64,000 bases of DNA from Lathyrus oleraceus (lineage: Eukaryota > Streptophyta > Magnoliopsida > Fabales > Fabaceae): the NCBI RefSeq assembly GCF_024323335.1, contig NC_066583.1, positions 416,094,031 to 416,158,030 of the forward strand. The letters are read 5' to 3'. The first letter of the stretch is position 1; every line of letters starts with the position of its first letter. The notes below the pieces were generated by a model, which was not told the origin of the DNA, searched no databases, and saw only the letters and a program-made list of their open reading frames with translations. Of the stretch, positions 25,219 through 37,754 are shown piece by piece. A program made the position numbers and the translations under genes.

Positions 25219-28200
25219 AAGCTCTCTTGCTCAGAAATAAGGAGGTCTGGCGCGCAACCTTTGAATCAGCAACCCTAAACCCTCACCATTAAAGGATGAG
25301 CTTGAGGATTTTCTTTGAAAATCGAGTTTCAAATCTCCAACTGTTTTGAGATTGAAACTCCAAGAGTTCATCCTTTTCCTTGATCCATTTCCACTCAATC
25401 AAGCATCTGAAGCAAGGCCGAGCATAATTGAGAGCAAGGTCGTGCCAATCTGAAGCTACAATGAAAGTAATTTTTAGAATTTTTCATCTCTTCGATTCTC
25501 ACTCTATTCTCCACTATTCTTGTCGATTTTTGGTTGTCTGAAGCCCTACCAATGTAGGCAAGAAGATTAAGTTGCTTTGAGGCTAAATCGAAGCAACTCA
25601 GGTCATGATCCTCAAAATTCAACTCCCTATATCTTTCTATATACTTGGAGTTAGACAAAATTGAGGCCATATTCGAGCTCCTGAGCATTTTTTTCTTTAA
25701 ATTCATGTCCTCCTTTTTCATTTTGGTGATGGTTGAAGGTGGACCAGTCCGGTGAGGTCCACCGGAGAAGAAGACTGGAGCTCTGGCTCCGACGATGTGT
25801 TGGCATGCTTCTGAACCACATGATCCATTCAAATTGTTTTAATCTCACACGTCCATTGTAATTACCATGCCCGTTGCGCTGTTGACTCAAGACCACATAA
25901 CACGTCCATTGTAATTAATGAGGGAGATCAGATGGTCCGCATATTTTTGATTTTCTGTTTTTTTTTTATTTTAATTGCTTTATTTTCATTAATTCATAAT
26001 AATATTAATATTGATCCAAAAAATATGAGACTTTCACCAAAAATTCTCAAATATTTTTCTCTTTCATTTTCTGAATTAAAATTATTTTTTGGATCAATAT
26101 TAATATTTTTCATGATTTAATTGTTTTTGTGCATATTTTTAATTATTTAAAAATACTTTTAAGTCTCCAAAAATAATGAAATTTTTTCTCCAAGGTCCTT
26201 TGACCTTGTTTGACCTATGATAAATCCCTGTGCCATATATTTGGTGTTTTAAAGAGGTTTTAGGTTTTTGATCAAACATAATTTAATTTAATGCATTTTT
26301 AATTGATTTTTAATTGTTTAATTGTGAATAAATTGTGTTGAACTATTTTTGTTGGCTTGTGAAGTTTAACTATTGCGTTTGGGCCTTGATCAAGGTTGAT
26401 TTGACTTTGTTGGATTAAAATCATTGGATTTAGGGGATTGATGAAATGGACATTTCATCTCCCAAAATGAATGAATGATTTTAATTTGATAAAAGTCCTC
26501 CCATGACCAATTTGTATTTGTTTCATTTCCCCTCCCTCTTCATCTTCAATTCCCTTCTATCCCATCCATTTCATTGACCTATGATATCCTATGGCAAATT
26601 GGTTCATAAACCAATACAAGTATGGATGAGATTAGGTCTATTCTTTTTCCATTTTCTTTTAAGTGTGGTATGTCTTAGGAGTATCGGTCATTATAACATA
26701 TCTCTAACATGCATTAACACTAAAATTTCTATTGCCCGGCCTCAGATAGTTGTGATTTCTACATAAGTCCAATTACGATTGCTTAACATAGCGCTAAATT
26801 TTTGACCCAAAAGCATAGCATTCTAGTAAACGATATTGTAAGTCTCCCCCCTTTCATGGTATTGTGTGGAAACTTGGCCTTTTTCCTTCCTTTGGAAGAT
26901 GTCTTAGTTCAAGGATCCATGCTTGTGAATAGAGGGTTGAGTGTTCTCCAAAGAATGACTTAAACAATAAAAAAGCAAAACTTCACTAACATCTAATCAA
27001 ATAAAATTTGACTAACTTTTAATTTCAAGTCATTTACTTTTATGCACTTTAAATTCAAGTCTTTTATCATTTGCCATTATTCATATCATTTAACTTGTTT
27101 ATTTTAATGTCATTTTCACTTTGCTCACTTGAGCCATATATTGTGATTGTATATACTTGTTTGTGTATTTTGTTTGTGTTTGTGGTCTTTTGACCTTAAT
27201 GTACATAATAACAACAACAACTCTTAAAAAATGTGTGTGTGAACTGTTGGATTTGATCTGAGACTTGGGCTTAAAATTAGGCAACATTCTCTATGCAAAA
27301 GGACTTGGCCAATGCCAACTTTTCTAAAGCCAGACATTGTGAATTGAAATTTCATCTGATGCAAGTATTGAGATCCCTTTTGAGTTCATCTACTACATGG
27401 TCTTGATGCAAAATGTTACTTTGAACCTGTGTCTAATGCCTATCTCTGAGCCATTCAGGGAGTATGTCATCTGATACATGGGAAAGATTATGAAGAAGAC
27501 TATGGAGCTGCTAGCTTGGATGTGGCTATCTTTATTTGATGCCTTGCTCTTCACCTTGCTATTTGTGTATTGATATTGTTTGATTTCAAAGTCCAAAGGA
27601 AAAGTGGGTTTTTATATGACATTCTTGTCTATTGGATTACATCTCATTGGTCAGATCTTTTCAACTCTTAACTTTTAAATTTTTGCTTAGGATTAGTCTC
27701 TCCATCTCCTCGCACTTCTTTAATTTCAAATCTCTCCCTCCTTTCAAAATCTTCTTTGCTTGTGATTTTTAAACTTAGACTTTATTGCAAATTAGAAACT
27801 TTGGCCTTACGCCATTGCATTTTTAAACTTGACTTAAATTTTCAAAAGACAAAAAGGAACTAACACTCATTCAAATTCTTTTAGGCCTTTTGTGCCTCTT
27901 TTAAACTTAAACTTTTGTTAAAAGCAATCCACTCACTTTGAAATTGATACCACGAACTACGAGGTTTTGATCCCTCATTTTATGTTGGTACATAGGCACA
28001 AGCCCGAAGATCTTGTCAAACACAAAAATATAATTAATGAATTCTTTTCTCATCCCTCCATTTATTTATTGCAAACATAATTTTTATACCAAAACACATA
28101 CACACATAAAAAAGGGCTCCTTAAGAGTACCTAGGACACTTTGGGTGCTAACACCTTCCACTTGTGTAACCATCCCCCTTACCTGTAATCTCTGGCATTT

Positions 28201-28269
28201 TATTAGTTTTAATTTGAAAACTTCTTATCTTTGGGTTTTGTTCGTACTTTTCCCTTTTCCTTTGGAAAC

Positions 28270-28275
28270 AATAAA
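28270..28275 (+). promoter_or_regulatory. AATAAA polyadenylation-type signal in LTR 1
   Basis: AATAAA lies about 75 bp before the LTR end. The matching place in copy 2 reads AACAAA, so the signal is lost there. Confidence 0.35.
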
Positions 28276-28276
28276 A

Positions 28277-28294
28277 GCGCGGTGGCGACTCTGG
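28277..28294 (+). other. Primer-site look-alike inside LTR 1
   Basis: GCGCGGTGGCGACTCTGG contains TGGCGACTCTG, the first 11 bases of the tRNA-Arg-type primer site used by the elements at 41927-64000. Here it lies inside the LTR, about 55 bp before its end. Confidence 0.6.
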
Positions 28295-28348
28295 TTTAAT
28301 TGACGCTAAGTTTATCCATAGCTTAATGGTCATGAATTTACCGTTACA

Positions 28349-30914
28349 TACCCGAAGGTGGATTTTCTCAAACTTCTCTTCTTCGATTATCCCTCATTTC
28401 TCCACTATTTTGATTGATTATTGGTTGTATGAAGACCTATCAATGTAGGCAACAAGATTGAGTTACTTTGAGGTCAAATCGAAGCAACTTAGTTCATGCT
28501 CCTCAAATTTCAAATCCATGTATCTTTCAATATACTTGGAATTGGAAGAAATTGAGGCCAAATTCGAGCTCCTGAACATTTTTCCTTTGAAATAATGTCC
28601 TTATTTTTCATTTTTTGTTTGGTTGAGGGTGGACTAGTCCAGTGAGATCCACCAAAGAAGACAACCGGAGCTAGGGCTCCGGTGATGTGGTGGCGTGTCT
28701 CCAACCATCTGATCTGTTTAAAATGTTTTAATCATGACCCTTGGTTCTGATTACCATTGGTGTTGTACATTGACTTTGGTCAATGGTGGACTTGATACGC
28801 ATGGCCATCAGATATGTCACCTCAATTAATGAGGGAGATCTGATGGCCCTTGTTTTTTTTAATTTTATTATATTTTTTGATTTTCTGTTTAATCCATTTA
28901 TTTTGTTTAATTAATAGAAATTTCATTTTTAATCCAAAAAATATAGGACTTTCACCAAAAATCTTTAAATATTTTTCTCCTCCATATTCTAAACTAAAAT
29001 TAATTTTTGGATTAGTTTTGATATTTTTCATGAATTAAATGATTTTGGACTTATTTTTAATTGTTTTAAAATACTTCTGACTTTCCAAAAATCATGAAAT
29101 TTTTTGTCTAAGGTCATTTGACCTTGTTTGATCTAGGATAAATCCCTTGGCCATTTATTTAGTGTTTTGAAGGGATTTGAGGTTTTGACCAAATTAAAAT
29201 GCATTTTAATTCATTTTTAAATTTATTTTTAATTGAATAAATGCTTGAAAATTATGTTGAGCCATTTTTATGGTCTTATGATGTTGGACTTTATGTTTGG
29301 CCTTGATCATGGTTGATTATACTATTGTTTGACCAATACTATTGGATTTAAGGGATTGATGAAACCTCTTCATGTCTAATGTTAATTGATTCATCAATGA
29401 CCTTGTGTTAGATGAATCAATACAAGTCTGACTGAGATAGGTCTTTCCCACTCTTCTTTTAGTGTGTGGTATGTTTTAGGAGTTTGGTTCTTTGTACCAA
29501 ATCTCAAGCATGCATTAACACCTATATTTTTATTGTCCGGCCTCAGATAGTTGTGACTTCTACATAAGTCCAATTATGATTGCTTAGCATAGAGCTAAAT
29601 TTGAACCTCAAGGTATAGCATTCTAGTAAGTGAGATTGTAAGTCTCATATTCTTCATGGTATTATGTGGAAACTTGACCTTTTTTCCTTCCATGAGAGCT
29701 AGTGGCATACTTGTTGAATTATCCAAGTTGGAGCCCTTCTCATAGAAGATGTCTTGGTCTAAGGATTCATACTTGTGAATGAATGGTTTAGTGTTCTCCA
29801 AAGAATGACTTAATCAATTAAAAATCATCACTAACATTTGACTAACCATTGACTAACTTCTTAATTAATATTGCTTTACTTTCAAGTCATTTACTTTATG
29901 CAATTTAAATTGCAGTACCTTTATCATTCATTGCCATTTACATTTCATGCAACTTGTTTATGTTTCAAATCCTTTTCACTTTGCTCACTTGAGCCATATC
30001 TTGTGATTGTATACATTGCTTGCTTGCTTTTGTTTTGTTTGTGGTCTTAGGACCTTAAAACACCTAATAACAACAAAAACCCTAAAAAATATTTGTTGGA
30101 CTGTTGGGACTTGATCTGAACTTTTGGACTTAGAATTATGCAACACTCCATATGCTAAAGGACTTGGCCAATACCAACATCTGAGACTGGGCTAGGATAG
30201 TCCCTTTAAATTCTTGTCTAGGATAATCCCTTCATCTCCTACCACTTCTTAAATTTCAAAATCTCTCCCTCTTTTCAAAAACTTTCTTTGTTTGTGTTTT
30301 TAACTTAGACATGTTTTAATAATTAGAAACTTTGGCCTTATGACGATGAATTTTAACATCTTTTCTTAAAACAAGTTTATGAATGAACTTAACAATATTG
30401 ACTTTAATTTTAAAAAGACAAAAATAACTAACAACTTCATTCAAATCTTTGGCCTCTTATGCCTTCTCTGTTAAATTTTTGATTAAAACCAATTCACCAA
30501 CTTCTTTCAAATTTTTACCATGAACTACAAGGTTTTGATCCCTCATTTTTATGTTGGTACGTAGGCACAAGATCGAAGGTCTTGTCAAACATAATGATAT
30601 AATTAATGAATTATTTTCTCATACCCTCACTCTATGCTTTATCAAACATAATTTAGACCAAATCACTTGCACACAAAAAGGGCTCCCTATGAGTACCTAG
30701 GATACTTTGGTTGCTAACACCTTCTCTCTGTGTAACCAAACTCCTTACCTGTAATCTCTGACATTTTATTAGTTTTGATTTGAAAACTTATTATCTTTAG
30801 GTTTTGTTCGTACTTTTCCCTTTTCCTTTGGAAACAACAAAAGCGCGGTGGCGACTCTGGTTTTACTAACGTCAAGTTTATCCATAGCTTGATGGTCATG
30901 AACTTACCGCTACA
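28349..30914 (+). mobile_element. Ogre-like LTR, copy 2, 5'-truncated (about 2.57 kb)
   Basis: From about 28375 it follows copy 1 from about 25480 onward, with many substitutions and indels, in the same orientation. Shared blocks include TTGGTTGT near the start, AATGAGGGAGATC, GCCTCAGATAGTTGTGA and the same LTR end (CCATAGCTTGATGGTCATGA, ending CCGCTACA at 30914). It lacks the U3 and TATA part of copy 1. It carries its own primer-site look-alike at 30843-30860. No element body lies between or after the two copies. Confidence 0.6.
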
Positions 30915-31660
30915 GTTTTGTCTTGTACTGATTTGAATTCTTGAACTTCTGTTTGGATCTTGATCTTTGAAGCCTTGAAGTATGGAAGTCTTGAGATTCA
31001 GTATCCAGTACAGCTCGAACACAAGGACTTTCCCTATCAAGTGATCAAGCGTCTTTTGATCACTTGAATAGGCTTGGGGAATTAAGCACAGTCAAAGGAT
31101 TTAGTTGATCAAAGCATAATTGATCAACTTAATCAAATGGGAAATAACTATTTAAAATGAATATACAACAACCTAAAGGGTTAATTGACCAATTAGAATA
31201 TCTCTACAATGCCTAAAACTAGGGGAGCATGCAAGATTAGACTACTTCTAAACCTAGGGGCAAAACATTCAATTCATAAGTCATGGATTAATTTCTAAAT
31301 AAGTAATTGAAATCGATTCTAAATTCTAAACCATTCTAATTATTCTAAAATTAATTTTGAAATCTAAATAATGAATTAATATTTCTAAAAAATCTTTTAA
31401 ACTAATCAATTCTAAAATTTGATAAACCTAATTAAACTAAAATCTATTATCTCTAAGAATTAATCAACATTTATCAAATTCTAATATTTCTAGAAGTCTA
31501 ATTCTAAATAATAAAACTAATACTTTATATCTAATTAACCTAATTAAACCAAAATCTAATTAAGCTAATTAATTATAATCTCCATTAATTAACAAAACAA
31601 CACAACAAGCCCAAAGAGCCACCTTAGAATGGCCCAGTATAGAGGAAAAAGGGCTCAACA
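30915..31660. other. Unassigned AT-rich flank, no gene seen
   Basis: No open frame or recognised domain. It holds a 12-bp perfect inverted repeat (31037-31048 with 31056-31067, 7-nt loop) around TGATCA. The composition resembles LTR sequence, possibly an LTR in the opposite orientation, but I cannot place it. It ends at the left target copy of the Copia element. Confidence 0.4.
31656..31660. other. Left target-site copy of Copia element (CAACA)
   Basis: CAACA precedes the left LTR; CAACC (39593-39597) follows the right LTR. Four of five bases agree, as expected for an old duplication with one later change. Confidence 0.5.
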
Positions 31661-32897
31661 TGTGAAGACATGACTTCTCAAATGTTTTGATGACGACAAA
31701 CTTCTCTACAAGTCTAAGATTGATTAACAAAAAGGATTGATCAAGATTCAAGCTCATGAAGGAAGTTTTCAACTAAATGATCAAGTCTCGATGAAACTCA
31801 TGAAGATTCATATTTCAAATGAATAGGTATAATACTTGACCTCTAGATGATTATACAAGTGTTCAAAACATGTCTCATTCAGCCATAATCATTGGAAGTA
31901 ATTTTATGCATCAAAGAAATCATAACACTTCATTTTTTAAGCTATTTTTCAAATCTGGGATGAAGTAATCGATTATCCATTTTACGGTAATCGATTACTC
32001 TGTGAAAAATTCAAATATTTTTGCACGTTGGAGGCAAGTAACCGATTACCCATATTAAGGTAATCGATTACCACTGAACCAGAGGCAAAAATCAGTGCAT
32101 CTCTTCATGGAAACTTTTCTATTTTCTTTACCATGAACCATAGCATCCTTTGGGTAATTGCATCCATTTGAGGAGGTGTTTAGACAACATATATACATCA
32201 TTTTTTCAGATTTCAAATTAACCTCCTTGCAAAAATTTCAAATCAATTACTCATATTCTTTCAAATATTTTTTAAGTGTTCTTCCAAATTTTCTTAAGAG
32301 TGAAACCTTGCATAAACCTTCTTTTTAAGCATCATAGTTTCATTCCATACAAAGAACACTTGTATAATTATTGTGAGAATTAAGTGTTACAAAGGAGAAG
32401 ATAAATTGATAAATTGATATACTTCAAATTTTCAACTATTTCATCTTCTACAAAAATTCAGAATTGTATCTCTTGATTACAACTTATTTTTAGGATTGTT
32501 AAGAATAAGTTTGTAAGGTTTTATCCTTGCTATCCGGTGTGTGGATGCAAGAGGTCCTTTTGTGAGAATTTGAGTCTCGATTGGACTTTAAACATTGTAA
32601 ATCCAAGAGGATTGTTCTTGGTGTGTTATAATTAGATAGAAAGGCCTTAAGGTGTCTTGTCTAGGAATCTAACATTATAGTGAATTCTCTTTCATGTTGA
32701 AAGGGGAGTGGAGTACTCTCGATCTGTGAGGGGAACCACTATACATCGTGGTGCTCTTTACTTTTCTCACTTTACCGCTTTTCATCACATAAGTATCTCA
32801 AGAAAGTAAAAATCAATCAACCGTAAAAAAATCCGAAAAATCGTCTAAGTGCCACATTCACCCCCCCCCCCTCTCTAAGGCACTCCTTAAACTTACA
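31661..32897 (+). repeat. 5' LTR of the Copia element (1237 bp)
   Basis: Starts TGTGAAGACATGAC and ends CTTAAACTTACA, directly before the primer site. It matches 38352-39592 almost throughout. A C-run at 32861-32871 differs in length from the other LTR. Confidence 0.92.
31964..32072. repeat. Four GTAATCGATTAC palindromes in the 5' LTR
   Basis: Variants of the palindrome GTAATCGATTAC occur four times in about 110 bp, in two pairs. The same block in the 3' LTR (about 38654-38765) has decayed at some positions, and a third block lies at 38021-38130. Confidence 0.8.
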
Positions 32898-32899
32898 GT

Positions 32900-32911
32900 T
32901 GGCATCAGAGC
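32900..32911 (+). other. Primer-binding site of the Copia element
   Basis: TGGCATCAGAGC begins two bases after the LTR. It differs by one base from TGGTATCAGAGC, the initiator-Met tRNA primer site usual in plant Copia elements. Confidence 0.85.
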
Positions 32912-32948
32912 AGGTTATAGGTAACCTGTTCCTAAAAGATCCGCATGC

Positions 32949-34093
32949 ACGAATCCAGTTTTCAAAGACTGTGGAAGTAGTAACAAACCACCACTTTTCT
33001 CTGGAGAATATTTTGATTTTTGGAAGATCCGCATGAAGGCACATCTAGAAGCCCAAGGAGAAGGCATATGGGAAGCCGTTGAAGATGGTCCGCATAATCC
33101 TATGAGTGTGGTCAATGGCATTGGTACTCCAAAGATGAAGAGTTCGTATGATGAAGATGATAAGAAAAAAATCTTAAATGAAAAGAAAGCAATAAACATT
33201 CTTCAAAGTGCTTTAAGCATGGACGAGTTCTTCCGCATATCTCAATGCAAATCGGCGAAACAAATATGGGACACCTTAGTGGAGACACATGAAGGCACCA
33301 CCGAAGTAAAGAGATCTAGGTTGAATACATTAAGTCAAGAATATGAGATGTTTAGAATGCTGCCCGGAGAATCCATCGTGGCGCTACAAAGAGATTTGTT
33401 CACTTGACTAACCACTTGATTGCTCTCGGAAAAACATTTACAAATGACGATCTCAATCTTAAAGTACTAAGATCATTGACTCGAGAATGGCAACTGAAGG
33501 TGGCGGCTATCTCCGAAAAGAAAAGTCTTTTAACAATGACGTCCGCATCACTCTTTGGCAAACTTCAAGAACATGAGTTAGAACTTGGTAGGCTTGAGAA
33601 ACATGAAAGTCAAGAAAAGAAATCTAAAGGAATTGCCTTGAAGGTAGACTCAAAAGAAGATAAAGATGATGACGCATTGGAGGAAGATGAGAATTTCATG
33701 CTCCTTGTTAAAAGGCTTGGTAAGTTCTTTAACAAAAATGATAAATCCTTTAACGCTAAAAAGAATAGACATTTCAGGAAAAAGGAGACCACCACACCTA
33801 CGCAAGATATAACATGCTACGAATGTGGAAAGAAAGACCACATAAAGCCGGAATGTCCTAAACTTTCAAAGAAATGCGGATTCAAGAGCAAGAAGGATTT
33901 CAAGAACAAAAAGGCATATGTTGCATGGGAGGACAATGAAATTAGTTCTTCATCCGGATCGGATAGCAAGAAATGTGCAAACTTGGCGCTAATGGCTTCT
34001 CATCATTTCGATGATGAAGAAGAGGTTAGTAATGATTTTTCTCTTTTTGATGATGATGCACAAGGTGCAATTAATGAATTGTTAAATGAATGA
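32949..34093 (+). pseudogene. gag: Copia gag (nucleocapsid precursor), broken
   Basis: Gag forms the virus-like particle that packages element RNA in the cytoplasm. The gag frame is readable from about 32949 (NPVFKDCGSSNKPPLFSGEY) but has no upstream ATG; the Met at 33033 is internal. The frame shifts near 33400, is resumed at 33404, and ends at a TGA at 34091-34093. Features are the retrotransposon gag domain (about 33033-33600) and a zinc knuckle CYECGKKDHIKPEC (CX2CX4HX4C, about 33815-33860), followed by a lysine-rich stretch and an acidic tail. Broken and not expected to work. Confidence 0.85.
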
Positions 34094-34141
34094 AAAATTC
34101 TTTATAAAACTATATCATCTCAAAAGAAACAAATTTCTTCC

Positions 34142-34675
34142 TTGGAAGAAAAGATTGAAATTTTTGAAAAAGATTTTGAAAATGAAAAACAAAAGATGAT
34201 TAGTGAAAAGAAGAATTTTGTATGTCTAAAGTGTGAGTATCTCTCTTTCCAAATTGTCCAACTTAAAAGAGTCCTTGAAAGGTATGAAAAAGGACAAATT
34301 GGTTTGGAAGGGGTTCTTAGCCAACAAAGGTACTCACATGACAAAAGTGGACTTGGTTACTCCAAAATTTCTAAACCAAGTTCAAATAAAACTATCTTTG
34401 TTAGGCCTAAGGATCAATCTCCAAAAGAAAGAGTCAACACACCAAAAGTTGTGCATCAACGTCCTAAAAAGAAAAGGTTTACAAAGAAAAAGTCTTATGT
34501 TCCTAGATATAAAAGCAATTTTGAACCAGCTTGTTTTTATTGTGGTATTATTGGCCATACACCTAATGCTTGCTATGTTAGAAACTTTAGTGTAGCAAAG
34601 GGGCATTATGTATGGGTTGAGAAAGGTACTAATTATGAAGGACCCAAAGCAATTTGGGTACCTAACAAAACTTAA
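34142..34675 (+). pseudogene. Copia gag-pol linker with second zinc knuckle, broken
   Basis: This frame continues gag after the stop at 34091 (same frame). It begins with a charged, coiled-coil-like part rich in Glu and Lys, then a basic stretch, then CFYCGIIGHTPNAC, a CX2CX4HX4C knuckle. A TAA ends it at 34675, and protease continues in another frame, so a frameshift lies at about 34676-34695. A second knuckle ahead of protease fits the SIRE/Maximus type. Confidence 0.7.
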
Positions 34676-34694
34676 TTTTGTTTTGTAGGTATGC

Positions 34695-36545
34695 TTGAAG
34701 GCCACATCAAATCTTTGGTATTTGGATAGTGGGTGCTCCAAGCATATGACTGGTGATGTGCACAAATTTTCAGATCTAATGCTTAAGGCCAATGGTTATG
34801 TTACTTATGGAGATAACAACAAAGGAAGAATTCTTGGCATAGGCAAAGTAGGTGCACCAAATTTCATATTCATCGAAGATGTGCTATATGTCGAAGGACT
34901 AAAGCACAACCTCTTAAGCATAAGCCAACTTTGTGACAAAGGATTCAAAATAAGGTTCACAAAAGATGAATGTTTAATTGAAGACGAAGTCACACAAGAG
35001 GTAATGCTTATAGGTAAGCGAATTAATAATATTTTCATGATTTCCCTTGATGATGTTTCTTTGAAGGTTAAGTGCCTTGTGGCAAATAACAACGACTCAT
35101 GGTTATGGCATAAGAGATTTGCTCACATTCACATGAAGCACTTGAATAAGATAGTAAAACATGACCTTATCATTGGATTGCCAAAGATAAAATTCATCAA
35201 AGATATAATTTGTGATGCTTGTCAAAAGGGGAAGCAAACCAAATCAACTTTCACATCCAAGAATGTGGTGTCCACTTCTAGGCCACTACAATTGTTACAT
35301 ATGGACTTATTTGGTCCTTCAAGAACAAGAAGCTTCGGAGGTAACTTATATGCTTTAGTTATTGTTGATGATTATTCTAGATATACTTGGACATTCTTTT
35401 TAGTGCATAAAAGTGATGCATTCAAAGCATTCAAGAAGTATGCAAAGCAAATTCAAAATGAGAAATCATTAACAATTGCCTCCATAAGAAGCGACCATGG
35501 TGGAGAATTCCAGAATACTTCTTTTGAAGACTTTTGTGAAGATCAAGGAATATTTCACAACTTCTCAGCTCCAAGGACTCCTCAACAAAATGGAGTAGTT
35601 CAAAGAAAGAATGGGTCATTGGTGGAACTTGCAAGAACAATGCTTAGCGACTCAAATCTTCCTAAGTATTATTGGGCGGATGCGGTTAGCACGGAATATT
35701 TTGTAAGTAATAGAGTTAACATAAGACCTATCCTAAAGAAGACTCCATATGAACTCTTCAAAGGAAGGAAACCCAACATTGCTTTCTTTCATATCTTTGG
35801 GTGCAAGTGCTTTGTCCTTAACAATAACAAAGACAACCTTGGTAAGTTCGACGAAAAATCGGATGAAGATATTTTTCTTGGTTATTCTCTTACAAGTAAA
35901 GCATATAGAATTTATAATAAAAGAACTTTAAATATAGAAGAATCCATGCATGTTAAGTTTGACGAATCTAACCCCTCGAAAGAGGAAATTGTTGTTTGTG
36001 ATGATGATGATGATTTTGTAGAAATTCCTAAAGAAGATACTTTAAACAAGAATCAAGAAGAACCGATTCAACAAGAGTCAAATGAAAATGATCTACCTAA
36101 GGAATTGAGGACTCATAAAGATCATCCTATTGACAAAGTAATTGGTGACATTAGTCAAGGTGTTGCTACAAGATTGAATCTCAAGGATGCATGCTTAAAC
36201 ATGGCGTTCGTTTCGCAAATAGAACCCTCTAAAATTGATGAAGCTCTAGGAGATGATCAATGGATTGTTGCTATGCAAGAAGAATTAAACCAATTAGAGA
36301 GAAATCAAGTTTGGGAACTTGTTTATGGACCAAGTGGTAAGCACATCATTGGAACAATATGGGTGTTTAAGAACAAACTTGATGAGAATGGAATAATTGT
36401 TCAAAACAAAGCAAGATTGGTCGCTCAAGGGTATAATAAAGAAGAAGGAATCGACTTTGAAGAAACTTTTTCTCCGATTGCAAGGTTAGAAGCTATCCGT
36501 TTATTACTTGCTTACGCATGTTCAATGAATTTTCAGTTATTTTAA
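34695..36545 (+). pseudogene. pol: Copia protease, integrase and start of RT, broken
   Basis: The protease motif WYLDSGCSKHMTGD is near residue 8, with the DSG active site intact. Integrase follows: a zinc-binding HHCC part (HKRFAHIHMKHLNK to CDACQKGK), then the catalytic core with first Asp in LLHMDLFGP and second in IRSDHGGEF. The third catalytic position reads GVVQRKN; the usual residue is Glu (GVVERKN), so a GAA-to-CAA change has probably killed the enzyme. A Ser/Glu/Asp-rich linker leads to RT (WIVAMQEELNQLERNQVWEL). The frame stops at TAA (36543-36545), where a Gln codon is expected before MDVKS. Confidence 0.9.
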
Positions 36546-37754
36546 ATGGACGTAAAAAGCCCCTTCTTGAACGTCTACATCAACAAAGAAGTATATGTCA
36601 AACAACCCCCGGGCTTTGAAGACTTTAAGCATCCTTCACATGTATACAAATTGAAGAAAGCGCTCTATGGATTAAAACAAGCACCAAGGGCATGGTATGA
36701 TCGTCTAAGTAATTTTCTATGTGAAAAAGGTTTTGAAAAAGGCAAAGTAGACAAGACTTTATTTATCAAGAAGATAAAAGGGAACACCTTACTTGTTCAA
36801 GTCTACGTAGACGACATAATCTTCGGTTCAACCAACAAATAACTATGTGAAGAATTTGCGTTGATAATGCAAGGTGAATTTGAAATGTCTATGATGGGAA
36901 AGATGAACTACTTCCTTGGATTTCAAATCAAGCAACTAAAAGACGGAATCTTTATCAACCAATAAAAGTATTACAAAGAGTTGTTAAAGAGATTTGAAAT
37001 GGATGGTTGTAAAGCAATGTCAACACCAATGGGCTCCGGAACCTATGTTGATCAAGACGAATCGGGTGTGTCAATTGATATTACGAAGTATCGAGGTATG
37101 ATTGGTTCTTTATTATATTTGACGGCAAGTCGTCCTGACATAATGTTTAGCGTGTGTTTATGTGCTCGCTTCCAAGCAAATCCAAAGGAGTCACATCTCA
37201 CGGCGGTCAAAAGAATCATGAAGTATCTCAAAGGAACAACCAACATTGACTTATGGTATCCTAAAGGTAGTGTTTGTAAGTTAATTGGTTATTCTAACGC
37301 GGATTATGCAGGTTGTAAAACAGATAGAAAAAGTACTAGTGGAACATATCACATCCTTGGTAATGCATTAGTCTCATGGTCATGTAAGAAACAAGCGTGT
37401 GTTGCTCTTAGTACGGCTGAAGCAGAATACATAGCAGCGGGTAGTTGTTGTGCACAAAATCTTTGGCTAAAGCAACAATTAAGTGACTATGGAATCGATC
37501 TTGGATGCATACCACTCTGATGCGACAACACAAGTGCGATTAATATTACAAAGAATCCTGTCATGCACTCAAGGACCAAACACATACATATTCGACACCA
37601 TTTCCTTCGTGATCATGTGCTTAAAGGCGATGTCGAAGTTACCTTTGTCGATACTCATAATCAACTAGCGGACATTTTCACAAAACCACTCGTAAAAGAA
37701 CCATTTTATAAGATTCAAAGAGAACTTGGCATTTTGGATGAAGGTGATATATAA
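36546..37754 (+). pseudogene. pol: Copia reverse transcriptase and RNase H, broken
   Basis: Continues the previous frame. RT motifs are [28 protein letters not shown] and the active site [10 protein letters not shown]. Stops interrupt at 36840-36842 (TAA, probably from CAA), 36963-36965 (TAA) and 37518-37520 (TGA). RNase H follows: GMIGSLLYLTASRPDI, NADYAGCKTDRKSTSG and STAEAEYIAA carry recognisable Asp and Glu residues, and HTKHIHIRHHFLRD-type text ends the domain. The frame ends at 37754 with ELGILDEGDI. RNase H is usually last in Copia pol, as here. Confidence 0.9.

Larger units (their letters stand above)
24590..28348 (+). mobile_element. Ogre-like LTR, copy 1 (about 3.76 kb)
   Basis: The segment begins with TG exactly where the satellite stops and ends in ACCGTTACA. 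It contains a TATA box at 25210 and an AATAAA at 28270. It closes with an end region (AAGCGCGGTGGCGACTCTGG, then GTTTATCCATAGCTTAATGG) that I associate with LTR ends of legume Ogre-type Ty3/gypsy elements. No primer site, gag or pol follows; a second, shorter LTR copy does. No target duplication is visible, so this is not a clean solo LTR. The 5' boundary rests only on the satellite junction and the TG. The short frames inside show no protein family I recognise. Confidence 0.65.

Noticed and set aside
25395..25832. 145-codon minus-strand frame in Ogre-like LTR copy 1
   Set aside because: Not conserved in the related LTR copy 2 and without a recognisable domain.
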